Shown here: in pieces, positions 20,501 through 34,500 of the stretch
Layout: every line of letters starts with the position of its first letter
How positions within the stretch are numbered: position 1 is the first letter of the stretch
Assembly: GCA_043228905.1 (NCBI GenBank)
Contig: JBHGNT010000015.1
Span: forward strand, 19,406,001 to 19,470,000
Direction of reading: 5' to 3'
DNA: 64,000 bases
Source: Azolla caroliniana
Lineage: Eukaryota; Polypodiophyta
Made by a program: the position numbers and the translations under genes
Notes under the pieces: generated by a model
What the model was told of the DNA's origin: nothing
The model's input: only the letters and a program-made list of their open reading frames with translations
Databases searched by the model: none

Positions 20501-23500
20501 TTTAATGCACATTATATTCCATTCAAATTTTTTATTAAAACTACACTTAAAACATCAATATAATATCTCTCACTAATATCACCCATTGCACTTTTAACAG
20601 ATTTGTGACATGGTTGCCATTGCGATGATCATCAACGCCACATTTGTGATACCTCGATTAGATCACAATTCATTTTGGGAAGATACAAGGTACGAGGAAG
20701 TAATTTTCACAAAAGATGTACCACAGGATGCTATCATAATACTTCGTTGCAGTTTGCAGAAACAATAGAGCTTGCTTTGAGATGTATTCTAACGTTGAAT
20801 GATTTATGTTGGCTTCTTCCAGTGAATTTAAAGACATTTTTGATGTAAAACATTTTATAACCGCATTGGAGCAATATGTGCCAGTGGTTGAAAATTTGCC
20901 TGAGGCATTGGTGACACAAGAACCTACACGGAAAGCACCCGTGTCTTGGTCCAAGGTAAGACTTCAATAACATGGATTGTCACAAAGTAATATAAACTAT
21001 TTAGGATAATTTTCATGTAAATATCGTATGACTAAGAGAGACATGGGACTTATAAATGCTTCGTTTTTTTTTGTTCTTCTTATTCACATAGAGCTCTTAT
21101 TACAAGAAGCAAATTCTACCAATTCTAAAGGAACGTGGTGTTGTTCACTTTTCTCACACCGACTCTCGTCTAGCGAATAATGATGTCCCTGCTTCTGTAC
21201 AACGGCTTCGTTGCCATGCATGCTACAATGCTCTAAAATTCACAAAATCCATCGAAGACCTCGGTGCTAAACTTGTGGATAGAATGAAGTTGGGTAACCA
21301 ACAATATATTGCACTACACTTGAGGTATGCCAAATGATTTTCTAGGTAAAAGTTATAGGTTAACTAAAATTTGAGGTATATGCCAACCATTCTCACATGT
21401 CTATACATAAATGCTACACATTATCATTAATAATATAAACATTAGAGAGTCCAAAAGAATTGTGATGCAAGGGAACTATTGAAAAAGTCTTAAAAACACA
21501 TACGAACCAAGTATGCTCATAAAATTCTTGGTGGGAATTATTGCACTTGTTACCATTTTTAAGTTACGCGTATATTATCATATTGATGTAGCACTATTCA
21601 GTAAACAAACATCGACGAATTTCAACGCCAATGAATTACTATGACACAGTGTAAGGATTGTGCGGGATATGTTATCATATTAAGGAAAATATATTAAATA
21701 TCCTCCATATATGGGGGGTAATATCGAGAATTCCCTCGTATTTTTCATACTACAAAAATGATCCCTAGGCAAAGATGGAAATGTCTTCTTTTCTTAAGCC
21801 GAGTCCCTATTAAAAGCAAAAAAAGTAAAATTGAATTGTGTAGTTAAGGTTGGGGCTCAAAGCAATTAGCTTGCACTACAATTAGTTTGACCTAAGTACA
21901 TTATTGTAATTACGTCGAATTGTTGCGTGGTAATCCAATTAGGTTGTCTCAAAATTTAGTTAAACATTTGCTTTACTACCTTAAGTGGTGCACCCCACTT
22001 TTTCGGCATTTATTAAGGTCAATAAAAAATACGCCATACTTTGTCTTCAGTTTGGCCAAAGGTAGTTTTCATGTTATGAACACTATTGCGGGGCTACAAT
22101 CAATAGTATGTACACCAAAGAGTTATTTATAACATTTTCTCTATTTTCAATTGAGACATTTCCAATGTAATTCGATGCACTTGTGCATTTGATACAGTAC
22201 AACAATGTTTTTAATGTTGTGGAAGTGTGTGTCGGTGGATTTAGTGCTAAAAAGTGACGGTGAAATTATTTGAAAGAGTTTGGTATCTTGTTGCTAGCTC
22301 TAGTTTCATGCCACACAGTGTGAACTCCACATTAGATGAGGCAAGCCACAACACCATGAGATATAATCTCATCTTGTGTGTCACTTACACTTTATAGACA
22401 TCTCCCCTCCCCACTTCACTCATGATCCCTTATGTCTTTCCATGTGCCACCTTTCTCTTCATTCATCTTACCCATACCCATCACGTCTACACTTTTCATG
22501 TACAAATATGTGCACAAGGACGTCAAGAAAAACATCTCAACCTGGCATTATCTCAGTATGGACCACAAAAATGAGACTAAAATTTTCCTTCACCACACAA
22601 TAAGGATTGTCATGAAAAGAGCTTTATCACAAACAACTAAATACAAGCGTAGGAACACCTTTCATCCTTTAATACAATGGCCAATAATACATGAGTTCGG
22701 TCAAATTCCACTTAAAATGGCTAAATCACTTTAAGATTTGACAATGAAGCATGAATTTAAATAAATATATTAATCAACTGTTTCTTGTTGTGTAAGATTT
22801 GGCATTACTATTGTGTACTTGGAAACAACACATATGATGTGAGAACCCATAATGAGAACTAATGGTGTACAAAATATGCCACAAGTCTTACAAAATTCAT
22901 TGATTAAAAGTGAAGTTAAATATTGCAAAAGATGGACAAAATAATGATGTATGAGATGTTTGTGTGACATGTGAACAGGTATGAGAAAGACATGTTGGCA
23001 TTTACCGGGTGTTCACATGGCTTGATTGATGCGGCTGTATCGGAGTTGCGTGAGATGAGACAAGGAGTCCCGCATTGGAAAGAGAAAGATATTGATGGAG
23101 AAAAGAGACGGTTAGAAGGTGGTTGCCCGTTAACACCACATGAGGCAGCACTTCTCCTCAAGGCCCTTGGTTATGAGAGGCATACCACACGTATCTACAT
23201 TGTGGCAGGGCCCACCTTTGGGGGTCATGCGACCCTTGCTCCATTGCGCACAGAGTTCCCGTACCTCTTCACTCATGTTGATTTGGCGACAACGTCGGAG
23301 CTTGCACCCTTCGCCCAGTTTCACAACCGATTAGCAGCACTTGATTACTATTTAGCCCTACACAGTAATGTGTTTATCCACACATTCGATGGCAACATGG
23401 CACGTGCCCTCCAAGGGCACCGAAGGTTTCTTGGACACTTGAAGACAATAAGCCCTCATAGGTTGGTCTCCCTCTCTCTCAGTCTCTAGTGTGTGTACTC

Positions 23501-23988
23501 ATAAACACATGCATCTATATAAAATTTCATATACACATGCGCACACATAAAATATGTATTTAACCCTTGGCCATGCATACAATAAGAATTGCTATAGCTT
23601 CTATATATATGTATGTTAGACATTATTCTCAAAGGTCAGTAGTTATGCAATCTTTAGCCTACTAACTATGAAGGGCTCACCAAATATCATTTTGTCTATT
23701 GAGTCCAAGGTTTATGTTACTTGTGCATGAACATCAACAACAATCTTGTTTAATTTGCATCATCTTGAATCATTCAAAACTTTTTCCAGGAAAGGTTTGG
23801 TGAAGCTTGTGGATAGTCTTGAACATGGAAACATGACATGGACAATGTTTGAAATTAAAGTGCGATTGTTGCATGACAAGAGAGTGGGAGCGCCTGAGTT
23901 GCGGCGCAAAGGTGATTCACCAAAGTCTGAAGAGAATTTCTATGCAAATCCATATCCGGGATGCATTTGTCGATATGAAGGCTCATAA
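17518..23988 (+). CDS. O-fucosyltransferase family protein (plant GDP-fucose-type), 8 exons
   Basis: Exons: 17518-17886, 18186-18999, 20407-20492, 20601-20689, 20823-20955, 21092-21324, 22979-23461, 23790-23988. Joined they give 801 codons plus stop, all with GT..AG introns and compatible phases. The protein looks like a type II Golgi membrane enzyme: a short cytosolic end, one membrane segment (about residues 76-95), a long stem (about 124-394), then the plant O-fucosyltransferase (PF10250) domain. Domain motifs include [79 protein letters not shown] and [19 protein letters not shown]. Plant relatives act on cell-wall glycans and proteins; the substrate here is unknown. Exon 2 is unusual: it encodes tandem ~24-residue hydrophilic repeats. 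Not certain: the exon 2/3 junction, where a further small exon could be missed. Confidence 0.92.
18043..18178. repeat. CATC/CATA microsatellite duplicated next to intron 1 acceptor
   Basis: A block of (CATC)n, ATACATACATTCACACATACATTT and TCTCTGTTCTGGTTGGTTT occurs twice head to tail at the end of intron 1. Only the second copy is followed by the TACAG acceptor used at 18185. Confidence 0.85.
18320..18905 (+). repeat. coding tandem repeat, ~72 bp (24 residues), in exon 2
   Basis: About eight units of the form DDN.RTFE.GDGHH.HT.T.SSSL. The last four are almost identical and exactly 72 bp; earlier ones are diverged. The repeats are hydrophilic, rich in D, R, S, T, H and G, and lie in the predicted stem between the membrane anchor and the catalytic domain. 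Confidence 0.9.
19146..19455. repeat. 155-bp tandem duplication in intron 2
   Basis: 19146-19300 and 19301-19455 are direct copies, starting CCTTTATATTTGGGTAGCATG and ending CCATTGTTGTTT, with only about three mismatches. A recent event. Confidence 0.95.
21325..22978. other. 1.65-kb intron 6 of the O-fucosyltransferase-like gene
   Basis: AT-rich, with no repeat of clear identity and no supported gene. Short frames at 21920 and 22376-22734 have no recognisable content. Confidence 0.6.
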
Positions 23989-25543
23989 ATTATACATTTA
24001 CATCCTTCATCACATGAGAAACTTTGTCATATTGTCCTTTGCTCGGAGCAAAGGATGGAGGCTACATTTTTCTGGTGAAAGTCACTTTCTTAGTGATCTA
24101 GCGTATATCCTTAACCTCTTTAACATGTAAAAATTAGCCCATCTTATAGCCTAGATTAAAATATGTAACTTCACATTTGTGTATCATATGAAGGCAAATA
24201 AAACACAATTTTATAACAAGGTGCAAACCAACGTTGTGTGCATAATCTCCTAGGAATATGAAAATAGATAATAGAAACAAGAATCCTAATAATAATGAAA
24301 TAATTGATAAATATGTATTCAAGCACTCTTAAGTATACTGACAAAGGGGTTTTACCTAAATATGCAAATCCACATAGGGGATATAGCACGATGTAATCAA
24401 GAGACCATTCCAGTCAAAATAGAGAGGTTAATAACATCTTTTCCCTCACTTGGGGGCACACAATATATTTAAACATGTCAATTCAAAAGAATGTGAAGAT
24501 CAGAAAAGCTATAGACAATGGGGGCTTTCATTAATGAATGACACACTTGATGTTCCAAGGCCCAACAACAAATCCTACTTAATGTCACAACCTGAATCCA
24601 TTTAGATATGCAATGTGCACCACTTGACTATGAAATTCCTCAACATGGAATGATTGATTGACGCCAATACTAATTACCAAAAAAGACATTTCTATGTTTC
24701 ATTGAACAAGAACTTGATCAATTGTAATGAATTTATCAAAGAAAAACTGCTTGTTAGGGAATGGTTTTTGTACGAACAATATGTGTAATCATGTACATGG
24801 AAAGTCCATGTTTTTGTTGAATATCAACACAATGTTGATTTAGACTAAATATGAGAGATGTGCAAAATGTAGTTGTGTGATATATGAAAGCTAAAAAAAA
24901 CTCAAATGTATCCACACATTACCATCATGTTCAAAGAGTTATTGTTATAATTGCACTACAAGGTTGATTTGAGACCCATTAGGATTGCCATAATAAGTCA
25001 CCTCAAAATATTATTGTTTTCAATAGTTTCCATCTATGCATATATGGTACCAACAATAATTCTTCGAGTATGAAAAACAACAATTATTCTTCATATTATA
25101 CATTCGTAACAGTCAAACGATATTTACTTGAGATACTTTGGAACCAACTCAGCTTACACAATGAACATAGCTTTAGTGTGACCAACTTAGCTCATAGAAA
25201 GACCAACTTAACGTTAGTGGGACCAGCTTAGCTCAAAGAAGGGCTAACTTAGCTTTAGCGATTATATTTTTACATTATGAAAGATCTGAATGGTCTTTCA
25301 TACACAGGCTTACAAGCATCTTAAAACATCTAATCAAACATTGATACACTAGTACAATGGAGTAATAATAGATGATTATCCAACTATGTTCATATATAAA
25401 TGAACATATAGGCACCTAGATTGTGGTGTGTAAGAAGCCATAAAACACCATTGGTAGTGAGTTCAAGGTAAAAACAAAATACAAGATTTTTAATGCAAAC
25501 TAAACAAAATAAATTTATACAAACGTTGCCCAACAACTAGTCA
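23989..25543. other. intergenic between two converging genes
   Basis: No gene seen. A loose short repeat around ACCAACTTAGCTC occurs about five times at 25142-25260. Both neighbouring transcripts should end here. Confidence 0.6.
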
Positions 25544-28500
25544 TCAATCATTACCTTCAGATTCAATAAAAAATTGTTTCATTCGATTCATCAAAAGATT
25601 TTGATAATCAACTTTCAAGCTTAAGACCCTGTCTAGTGTCAAAAACCCCACTACCTTATCATTTGCATTTTTGGCGAAAACGTAATCTCTCTTCATTTCA
25701 AGAACCGCAACCATTCTCGCTTCACTCTCAAGAAGCAAAGTTACTGCTCTTCCAACTGATGTATTGGCCGGAACAGTCGGAGGAGGGCCCCTCATGATGC
25801 TCTCGAGTGTCACATTTAACTGTAATACAACAAAACCTTTCTCTTTCCTAATCCTCTTTAACCTCAATCTCTCTCTTGAAATTTTACTAATTTAGATATA
25901 TTTCTTCTGGTTTGATGTTCTGAAAGATGAGTCATTACTTTCAGCTGTAATCTCTCGTTTGGTCTCATAGGCCATTTTGGCCATTAATATAGATCACTCT
26001 CTCTTTTTTTTCTTTTTGGTTATATGCTTGAGTTTTCTCTCTTTTCTTTTCCATCATGTTTTTGTTTTCTTTCCCCAGAATTTCAACCCTAACACACATA
26101 TTTCCCTCTCACTCTCAATTGCAAGGATCATCAATAAATAAATAAACTCAAACTATAGTATAATGGCTTCAGAATCGAAACACAAAATTTTCTTCTGAGA
26201 TAAGATGCATTCTTCTGGTTTTGGAGAAAGTTGATTTTGAGCTTGGTGATAAATCTTTTTTATACATGACAGTTCTTTTTTAAGATGTTCTATAGCCCTT
26301 CGATAAGAATTATACAACCACCCTCTCTACGTATAAGGGCCAATGATTCTTCAATCATCCTTTTTCATTGTTCCAAGAGATCCATATGTTCTGTAGATCA
26401 ATTCTATTTTATTACATTATCAAAAGACAAACTAGATTCCAAATCTATCAAACACAACAAAGTTATTTCTTAAAACGAGATAGATAATAACTGTATTGTA
26501 CCTCATAACAGTCTTCGCGATGCACAACGCCTACACATCTTCCCGCCTCATCCACAACTGGAACCACAGGATCCCGAAAGAACTGCATCATTACTTCTAA
26601 CACCCGAGCGTCGGGCAGTGGAGCCTTCCTTTCTTCCACAGCGTGCATCCATTTTGACACCGGATCATTCATTGATACCTAAATTTGTATTGCATTTTCA
26701 GTTGTTTCATTTACATACTACTTTTACGGTTGTCGCTCAGAAATGTTTTATTTTTAATGTTTTGTATTGTGAATTTTCTATTAATTTTTATCTATGAAAA
26801 TACAAATTGATGGACATATCTAGTGATTAAACAAACTATGCAGTTATAATGAGCAAATCAAATTCATTGAATAGATAAATCCACGAAATCTATAATAATC
26901 TTTGAATGCATTGGTCTATATGAGGAGACATAATATTATGACGCCTATAATATCCATTTTTTCTATATCTTTAATGAAGAGATGAAATGTAGAGGATAGA
27001 GAAAAAAACTTTACGCACCTCTTCACGCAGTATAAAAGGCTCAAACATTTCATGATCAACGTTGCAAAGAAAGTTGAGCCTTATAATTGCCTAAAGTACA
27101 TGTAAGTCATCTAGTCATTCAGCATCTTATAGTGTTTTTGATAGTAATATAAGCTATCAGTATTCTTTTAGAAAACAAAACTTACCAAGTAACCCCGACT
27201 ACTCAAAGGCAATCCTTTTCTTACACCTTTCATGTCTTTCAAGTGTTTCATTGCAAGACCCAACTATGCAAAATGAATAAAACAAAATTAATTTAGTTTG
27301 ATTTCAAGACAACTCTAAAAAATGCATATAAAATAATTTAATTCAGTTTAATTGCAAGATCCGACTACGCAAAATGCATAAAAGGGATATTTACTTTGAT
27401 TTCAAGCCCAACTATGCAAATTTCAGAAAACAAATTTAATTCAGTTTGATTGCAAGACACAACTCTGTAAAATGCATATAAATTAATTTAGTTTAGTTTA
27501 GTTGCATAAATGCATAAAATGATATTTACTTTAATTGCAAGCCCCAGCTATGCAAAATTCATAAAACTAAATTTACTTTGATTCCAGGACTCAACTATCC
27601 AAAACTCATAAAACAATAACTATAGTTTCATTGCAAGGCCCAACAATGAAAATTCATGTAAATAATATTTAGTTTGATTTTGATGAAGCAACTTCTCAAA
27701 TGCATAGAAACAATTGCTTTAATTCGATTGCAAGGCCCAAGTATGCAAATGCATAAAACAGCATTTAGTCTGATTGCCACACCCAACTGTATAAATGCAT
27801 AAAATCATACTGCGTTTAATTTCCGGACCTTTCTGAAGAAAACATTTATAGACCTTAACCTATAATTTGCACAGCTGATTAAACAAAATAAATTTCATGT
27901 CAGATTACCAAATCGCTCACCTGACCATTATTTACTGCAGCCTCAATGAGCAGCTCATCAGCCTCAACCCGATGTTGAGGTGTGACTGGTCCAGAAGCTA
28001 AAGGAATCATTTCAGAATGAAGTTTTTGTACAACCTCAATATCTCCTTTTGCAGCAAATGCCCTCATAAGGGAGAGGAAAACATGTGGTTTTGGTCGTAA
28101 ATCCTTCTTTTCTTTTGAAAGTTGTAGCATCTCTTCAAGGAGTAAGAGACCTTCCTTCAAACCTGAATGCCACAACACAATTATTTTCAAATGCCCAACA
28201 ATTCAAACAATTCATGTCATAAGGAATTTAGTGTATAAACCTGAAGAAGTTTCAGTCATGAGAAAGGCATCAATAATGACACCATACGCAATACGATCTA
28301 ATTTACACCCTTCTGAGCTTTTCAATTCCTTCACTAAACTTGACAAACCATCACAATCACCCCGTTGTCCACATCCCTGGTAATCAAACAAAGTGCATCT
28401 GATAAGCATTCCATGGATTTTCAAAATCCTTAAAAGCAGTAGTTTACAGGAGTTTACAAGTTTGAAAAACAAAGATTATAATAACTGTACACGTAGAATC

Positions 28501-31500
28501 CATCAGAATCACTGTACTAGAAACTGGATTAATGAATATAGTTGTCTCATATCTAATGCAACATAGCTTTAGTCTATATATGCTAGTCCACAAATGATAT
28601 AAATGACAATTGGCCATATATTTCCATGCTCTAGATTGGTTCTTCTATTTAATGTATTGATGCACGGATCTTTGCCTACTCTTAAGCACTGAAAATATGA
28701 ATCATGAAGCAATGTGAAAATAGCATCCAGCCTACACTTTGCATTGGAAGCTGATATGACTTTTCCGGTACATGCATGCTTTAATCCTCTCTTTCACTAT
28801 ACAAGAGATCACTAGGTCCAGTGTTCATAAGACCAAACCACTAGAAGCACATCCGCATTCTAGAAATCTCTCCCTTTTGGATCATCATACATTGGATACA
28901 GTGCACTAGTTTGATAGATCAGACCAAAGCTCATGCATCTCCAATAGCTTTATACACATCGCTACTTTCTTCACAGTCAACCGGTTCATATGAACATAGC
29001 TTCTTTATTTTGTTCTAACTAATTAGAACAAGACAGCATGACTTGGGGTCTCATAGACTATCATAATCCCATGGAGAAATAAAGCAGAAGGATGAATCAA
29101 AATGTGACACTGCACAATCTCTCATGGAAGTTTTACAGTACCTGTATCAAAGTGGTGTATGTCACAATATCTGGAAGCAATTCTGATGATATAAAACGTT
29201 CAGCTGCTTCCTGAAAAGTAGAGTGTTTTAAATTATAAACATGCCATATTAAAAACGTTAGTTCACCTTAAAAATTACAAAATACAGATTTGGTTTTTGA
29301 AAAGAATGGAAAATAACGTGCACATGCTAGAATTGAAGGCTAGTAGCAGTAGAAATTTTCCTATCACTACATACCTTCATCTCTCCCAACAATTTGAAAG
29401 CTTCTGTCATATCTCCACCCCGTACACATGCTAAAATTAAAGAATTGAAGGTAATCCTTTGTGGTTCTAAACCCAGTCTATTTATATCATCTCTCAGCTT
29501 CAATGCTTCCATTGGGCTAGTAGATCGTGTATATCCCTACCTCAGAACATACATTAAATCAGAGGGATAATGTAACAAGAATGCACATAACTTAGCTAAC
29601 CACCACAAAATAGAATATATTTTTATCATCCATGAGGTCAATTTTGACCATCAAATCCTCTCAGGAAAATGTTTAGAAAGAACAATTTGTACCTTGATAA
29701 GAATATTGTAAGTGAATATTGATGGACCAGAACGATTGAATGTAGAGCGATATCTACTAAGGGCACCAAGTGCACGCATCATATCCCCTGTGTTACATAA
29801 ATGCTTCACTGTCTATAATTTCAACTCAAATTGGACTAGTTGTGTGTTACATAATGGAAAGGAAACAACACAAGTAGTTCCTTTTCTCTTAAAAGATGTT
29901 AATATATCTTTTTATTCCTTCTGTTGTCACTGCTACTAAGCCCATCATTACAAATAGACAGTACCAAAACAAACCCCTTGGTCTCCTTTCAACTAGTATC
30001 AAAGCAAGGTTATATCCTCATATGACCAAAGCATTGCAAACAAAAGTGTGTTGCGGATTCACTTCTCTAAGAACTTCAAGCTTCTTGTTGAAATTGCATT
30101 GCAAGAAAAAGACCAAAACAAACCGTAAAACACTATGTGCAGGTACTATTCCATGGCAAGAAAACCTCATGACAACAATGTATGCAAATTTGGTTCGAAA
30201 TTGTTCCAAACATTCTCCTTGGTGGCTAGGTTCTTCTCAGTAGGTTATTTTTACGCACTAACAATTTCTCTAATTACGTAGTTTAACTTCACAATTTCTT
30301 GAATTTAAGTTTACAAATTAATTGACTTAACTTCAGAACTTATTTCTGGATGAAAATGGCTAACTATACATCTGATCTTAAATTAATGTATGAAATCAGA
30401 AGATTTGATGCATAAGCTTTGATTTGTGGAAAGTTAGAATGTTTAGCATCTTATTTCTTAAGGAATAAAACCACACTTTGGAAAGTGAGACGCCAACCAC
30501 TTTGACAAACCTTACATGGTCTAACTTGAATAAGAAAGAGATTGCATAAATTCAAATGGTTGTCATACATGATGAAATCCATGTGGAACATCTTGGACTG
30601 CAACACTGCTTATGAAGTGGAAAAAGCTAAGAGCAACATAAAATGAGAAAGGTGGTGTCTATGCAATTGGATGAGTCAAATATTACAAATGTGCACACAA
30701 GCATTTGCTAAGAGGTAAAAGCCTAGTTCCTTCTAATGACTCTTCTTCATAGTTGGAGTTGAGTCATTAGTAGTCTCATTATCTAATAACCCCAATGTTA
30801 CATTTGATTGTTGGCCGTCCAATAGGGGCATTGTAAAAATGATTATGTAAATTAGCAGAACTACAAGATAGATAAGGAAAATGGTATATAAAGGGACTTT
30901 TGTATTATTATTATAGTCATTAAAAAGGACCTCCAGATCCAGATTGGAGTTATGGGAAAAACAATATGCACAAAACCATGGGTTAAGACCATGGTTTTCA
31001 CACATGGCTTAAGACTATGGTTTTTGCATATGAATCACCCATGGTTTCCCATATATAGGAACTATTGAAAGAACATTGAATCTAGTCAAGATTCCGTTTT
31101 TCTAAAGAAGCAATATATGCCATTTGAATGTCATAGAATATCATAAATTTTCAGCAAAAACAAAAGCATCATCAATCTCATCTTGTGTAAATCTACATGC
31201 GAGATTTTAAGTTCGCCAACTAAGTTACGCTCATCTAACGAATAGAGACCCCGCATTTGTCCACACACACAATTCATGACATGAATCTAGTGAATCTAAT
31301 GTGAAACATTGCAGGGTGGAGATGAAGGTTTCAAACGAGCTAGAGATCATCACATTGGACTATGAATTGAAGACACTACTAGAGATGACCAACATTATAG
31401 AACAATTAGCTCTACCGTTCATATACCTAACAATAAAACAACTTCAACAAGGAGATTGAGAAGGTATATTGTGAAAATTTTCAAATGCGAGGGCCATGTT

Positions 31501-34500
31501 TCGAATGGTCCAATAAGATCCCAAATATGATAGGATTTCTATGACTATATGGTCAAAGGTGGCGTGCTCATCAATATAAATAGAGGTCGATGACAACCAC
31601 AACATGAAGATTATGCAAGATGCTGAGGAAAGCCATGCAGACTCGATACACTACCCATGTAAGTTGGGATAAAAGTTGGAAAAGAGAAATGCACTTCTCT
31701 TTTCAAACTCTAATCCTAGTTGATGTGGCGTAGTACAGTACATTTGCGTAGCTTTTAATTAATTGCAATAAGCTCACCACCATTGACCATATCCTTATAG
31801 AAATTCCTAGCATATTTAAGATGTTCTTGTGAGAAAAGCTGTTAATAGCAGCAGCAGAACAGCTGTTAGAACAAAATAGACACAGCCAAACTGTGAGTAG
31901 TTGTTAGACAGCAGTAGAAAAAATGGTTGCAATCAGTAGAGACACAGCCAAAGAGTAGAGCTTGTTTGTAAATAGTAGCAAAAATAAATGTCTTTACCAA
32001 AGAGGTTAGTATAGCGTATTTATACAAAATTGGGGAAAGTGGGTGAAATGGTTGTTTGGTAGTTAAGTGACTCTTGTACTACCAAACAGGTACAATAAAC
32101 TAGGAATAAGAGGGGATATTTTGGAAAAAGTGGAAGAGAGAAAAGGCATTTAAAGCGTTGCAGATTCTAGAGAGAGAAGAATCTAGGAAGAGAGAGAATG
32201 TAGAACAGAGATAATAAAGATGAAAGAGAGTGCAGGTCTGGAGCTGCCACCCTCCAACAGTTCTCAGGCCATTTGAAACATGGCCCTCGCATTTGAAATT
32301 TTCTCACATCCACCTTCCAAATATCCTTGTTGAAATTGTTCTATCACCAACCATATGAATGTTAATGCTAACCGTTCTACAGTGTTGGTCATCTGTAGTA
32401 TTGTTTTCACTCCGTAAACCATTATGACAATATCTATCTCACTTGAAACCTTCATCTCCACCCTGCAGCGTTACATCTTAGGTTCGAGATATACAACTTT
32501 GGCCATGCTATGAAAACAATGCTACTTGGGACACTTCCACAAACCCCATACCAAAGGATGGTTATTCGAGACCATGCCTCCCAATCCTCATGTTTGGTGC
32601 AGTCATATGAACTCCGAACATCATGTGTTTGTAACGGAAGATATGTAACAAAGCATCCACCCCACATGTGATCATTTGTGCTGAATTGGCAACACCTCTC
32701 ATGATAGTAAAAGCATTGCTCCGAACAATGAACCTCATCAACCACATTTGAAACCATGTCACCTCATTGGTGCAGACACAAATATAGAGTGTTCTCTCAT
32801 CATGTGTTTGTAATGGAAGATATGTAGCAAAGCATCCACCTCACATGTGATCATTTGTGCTGAATTGGCAACACCTCTCATGATAGTAGAAGCATTACGC
32901 CGAACAATGAAACTCATCAAGCAGATTCGAAACCATGTCACCACAAAGAATCACATGTATAGTGTTCAAACAACAAAATAAATGATGACAACAGTACATC
33001 AGATGGAGTATGGTAATCAAAGGTGATGAGCTGGCTAAACAACAATGGCTTTTACATTGAGAATTTGCCACACTTAAGATATTGTACACCCACAAAATGA
33101 TGAACGGAACAAGGTATTGTGGGAAAACCTAAGGGGGATCTATATTCAAAAGTTTTGGATCACATCAAGGGAGCCTCTTGCCCAAAGATGGCCTATGACA
33201 AAGATTATTCCATGAAATTATGAAAGGATGGATTCATATAGAGACCAAAGTACAGGGACATAGACATGCACTATAGTATAGTGCTCACAAAGAATAGGCC
33301 AACTCAGAGTTTCCTCCCACCAACTACAGATCAAGGCAAGATGAGCACTTCACATACCTAGAGACAAAAGATTTTGCAAATTATGTAAAAGAGAGATTGA
33401 AATAGAGGAACATTTTGTGTGTAGGTGTTAATATGCACATCAAAGAGGCGTATGCTACCATTGAAGTAGACTCTGCCATCATTGACAAATGATGTAGAAG
33501 GCCCTTTGGCCAAATCTTGCTTGAACTTGAAAAGGCATTGGGGGTAGACCCTTATATTAGTATGCGGGATGCAAAGGAAATATCACATCACTGATGTCTT
33601 CCATAGCTCCCCACATGCAATAACAAGGTGCGAAGGAGCCAACATAGATTGAGCAGAGAAATACCGACGAAAGCAGTGACCACAAGTGCCATTTTATAAT
33701 GCACATGAGCCATACGATCACCAGATCATGGACATCATTTCTCTCCATGTCTGATCCATATGAGAGCATGCAGATGCACTTGTTGAACTTCGTCATAGCC
33801 TCGCTCCAATGCACCAACCAACCTCATATAAAATGTCCAATCACCACTACTCAGCCCATACATATCCGTTATGCACTCCATACTTGCAAACCATCCCGAT
33901 ATCATTCCACCGTATGCATTAGGATCACTATTATTGACCTTCAGAAAACTTGGAGCTTTTATTTTTGTTTTAGTATCAATACAATGAATTCACCCATATT
34001 TTAAAATCTCCATTTGTCTCATAAGCCAATTTTGACCTCTAGTAGACATCAATATATCTCTCTTGCACGTAGGCCCCGGCCCCTTGGACCACGACCTCAA
34101 CACCCTTGTCATCGACAGATAAAGGCCATTATCTACCGCCACTTCCCTCACTTCGGAGACCTTTCCATTCTGGATCGACCTATGCTAGAGATCTTCCGAA
34201 GACAAAAGCTACAATATATCTAGCTTGAAAATCTCACATGTGCTGAAAACCAGATTCCCTCATCTCCTTTAATCTTATTTACTTTTATATCTGAGGAGTA
34301 ATATTTATTTTATTTTGATTTGTTGTTCTCAGAGACGAGACAACATTTAAGACGTAATCTCTTGTTTGGTCTTATCGGCCATTTTGGCCTCTTAAAAGAC
34401 GTTAATATATCTTTCTTTCTTTCTCACATGCCACTTTTTTCTCTTAAAAGACATAAGCATTTCTTTCTTTCTTTCTCCCTGCTCCCCCTCTCTACTGATT

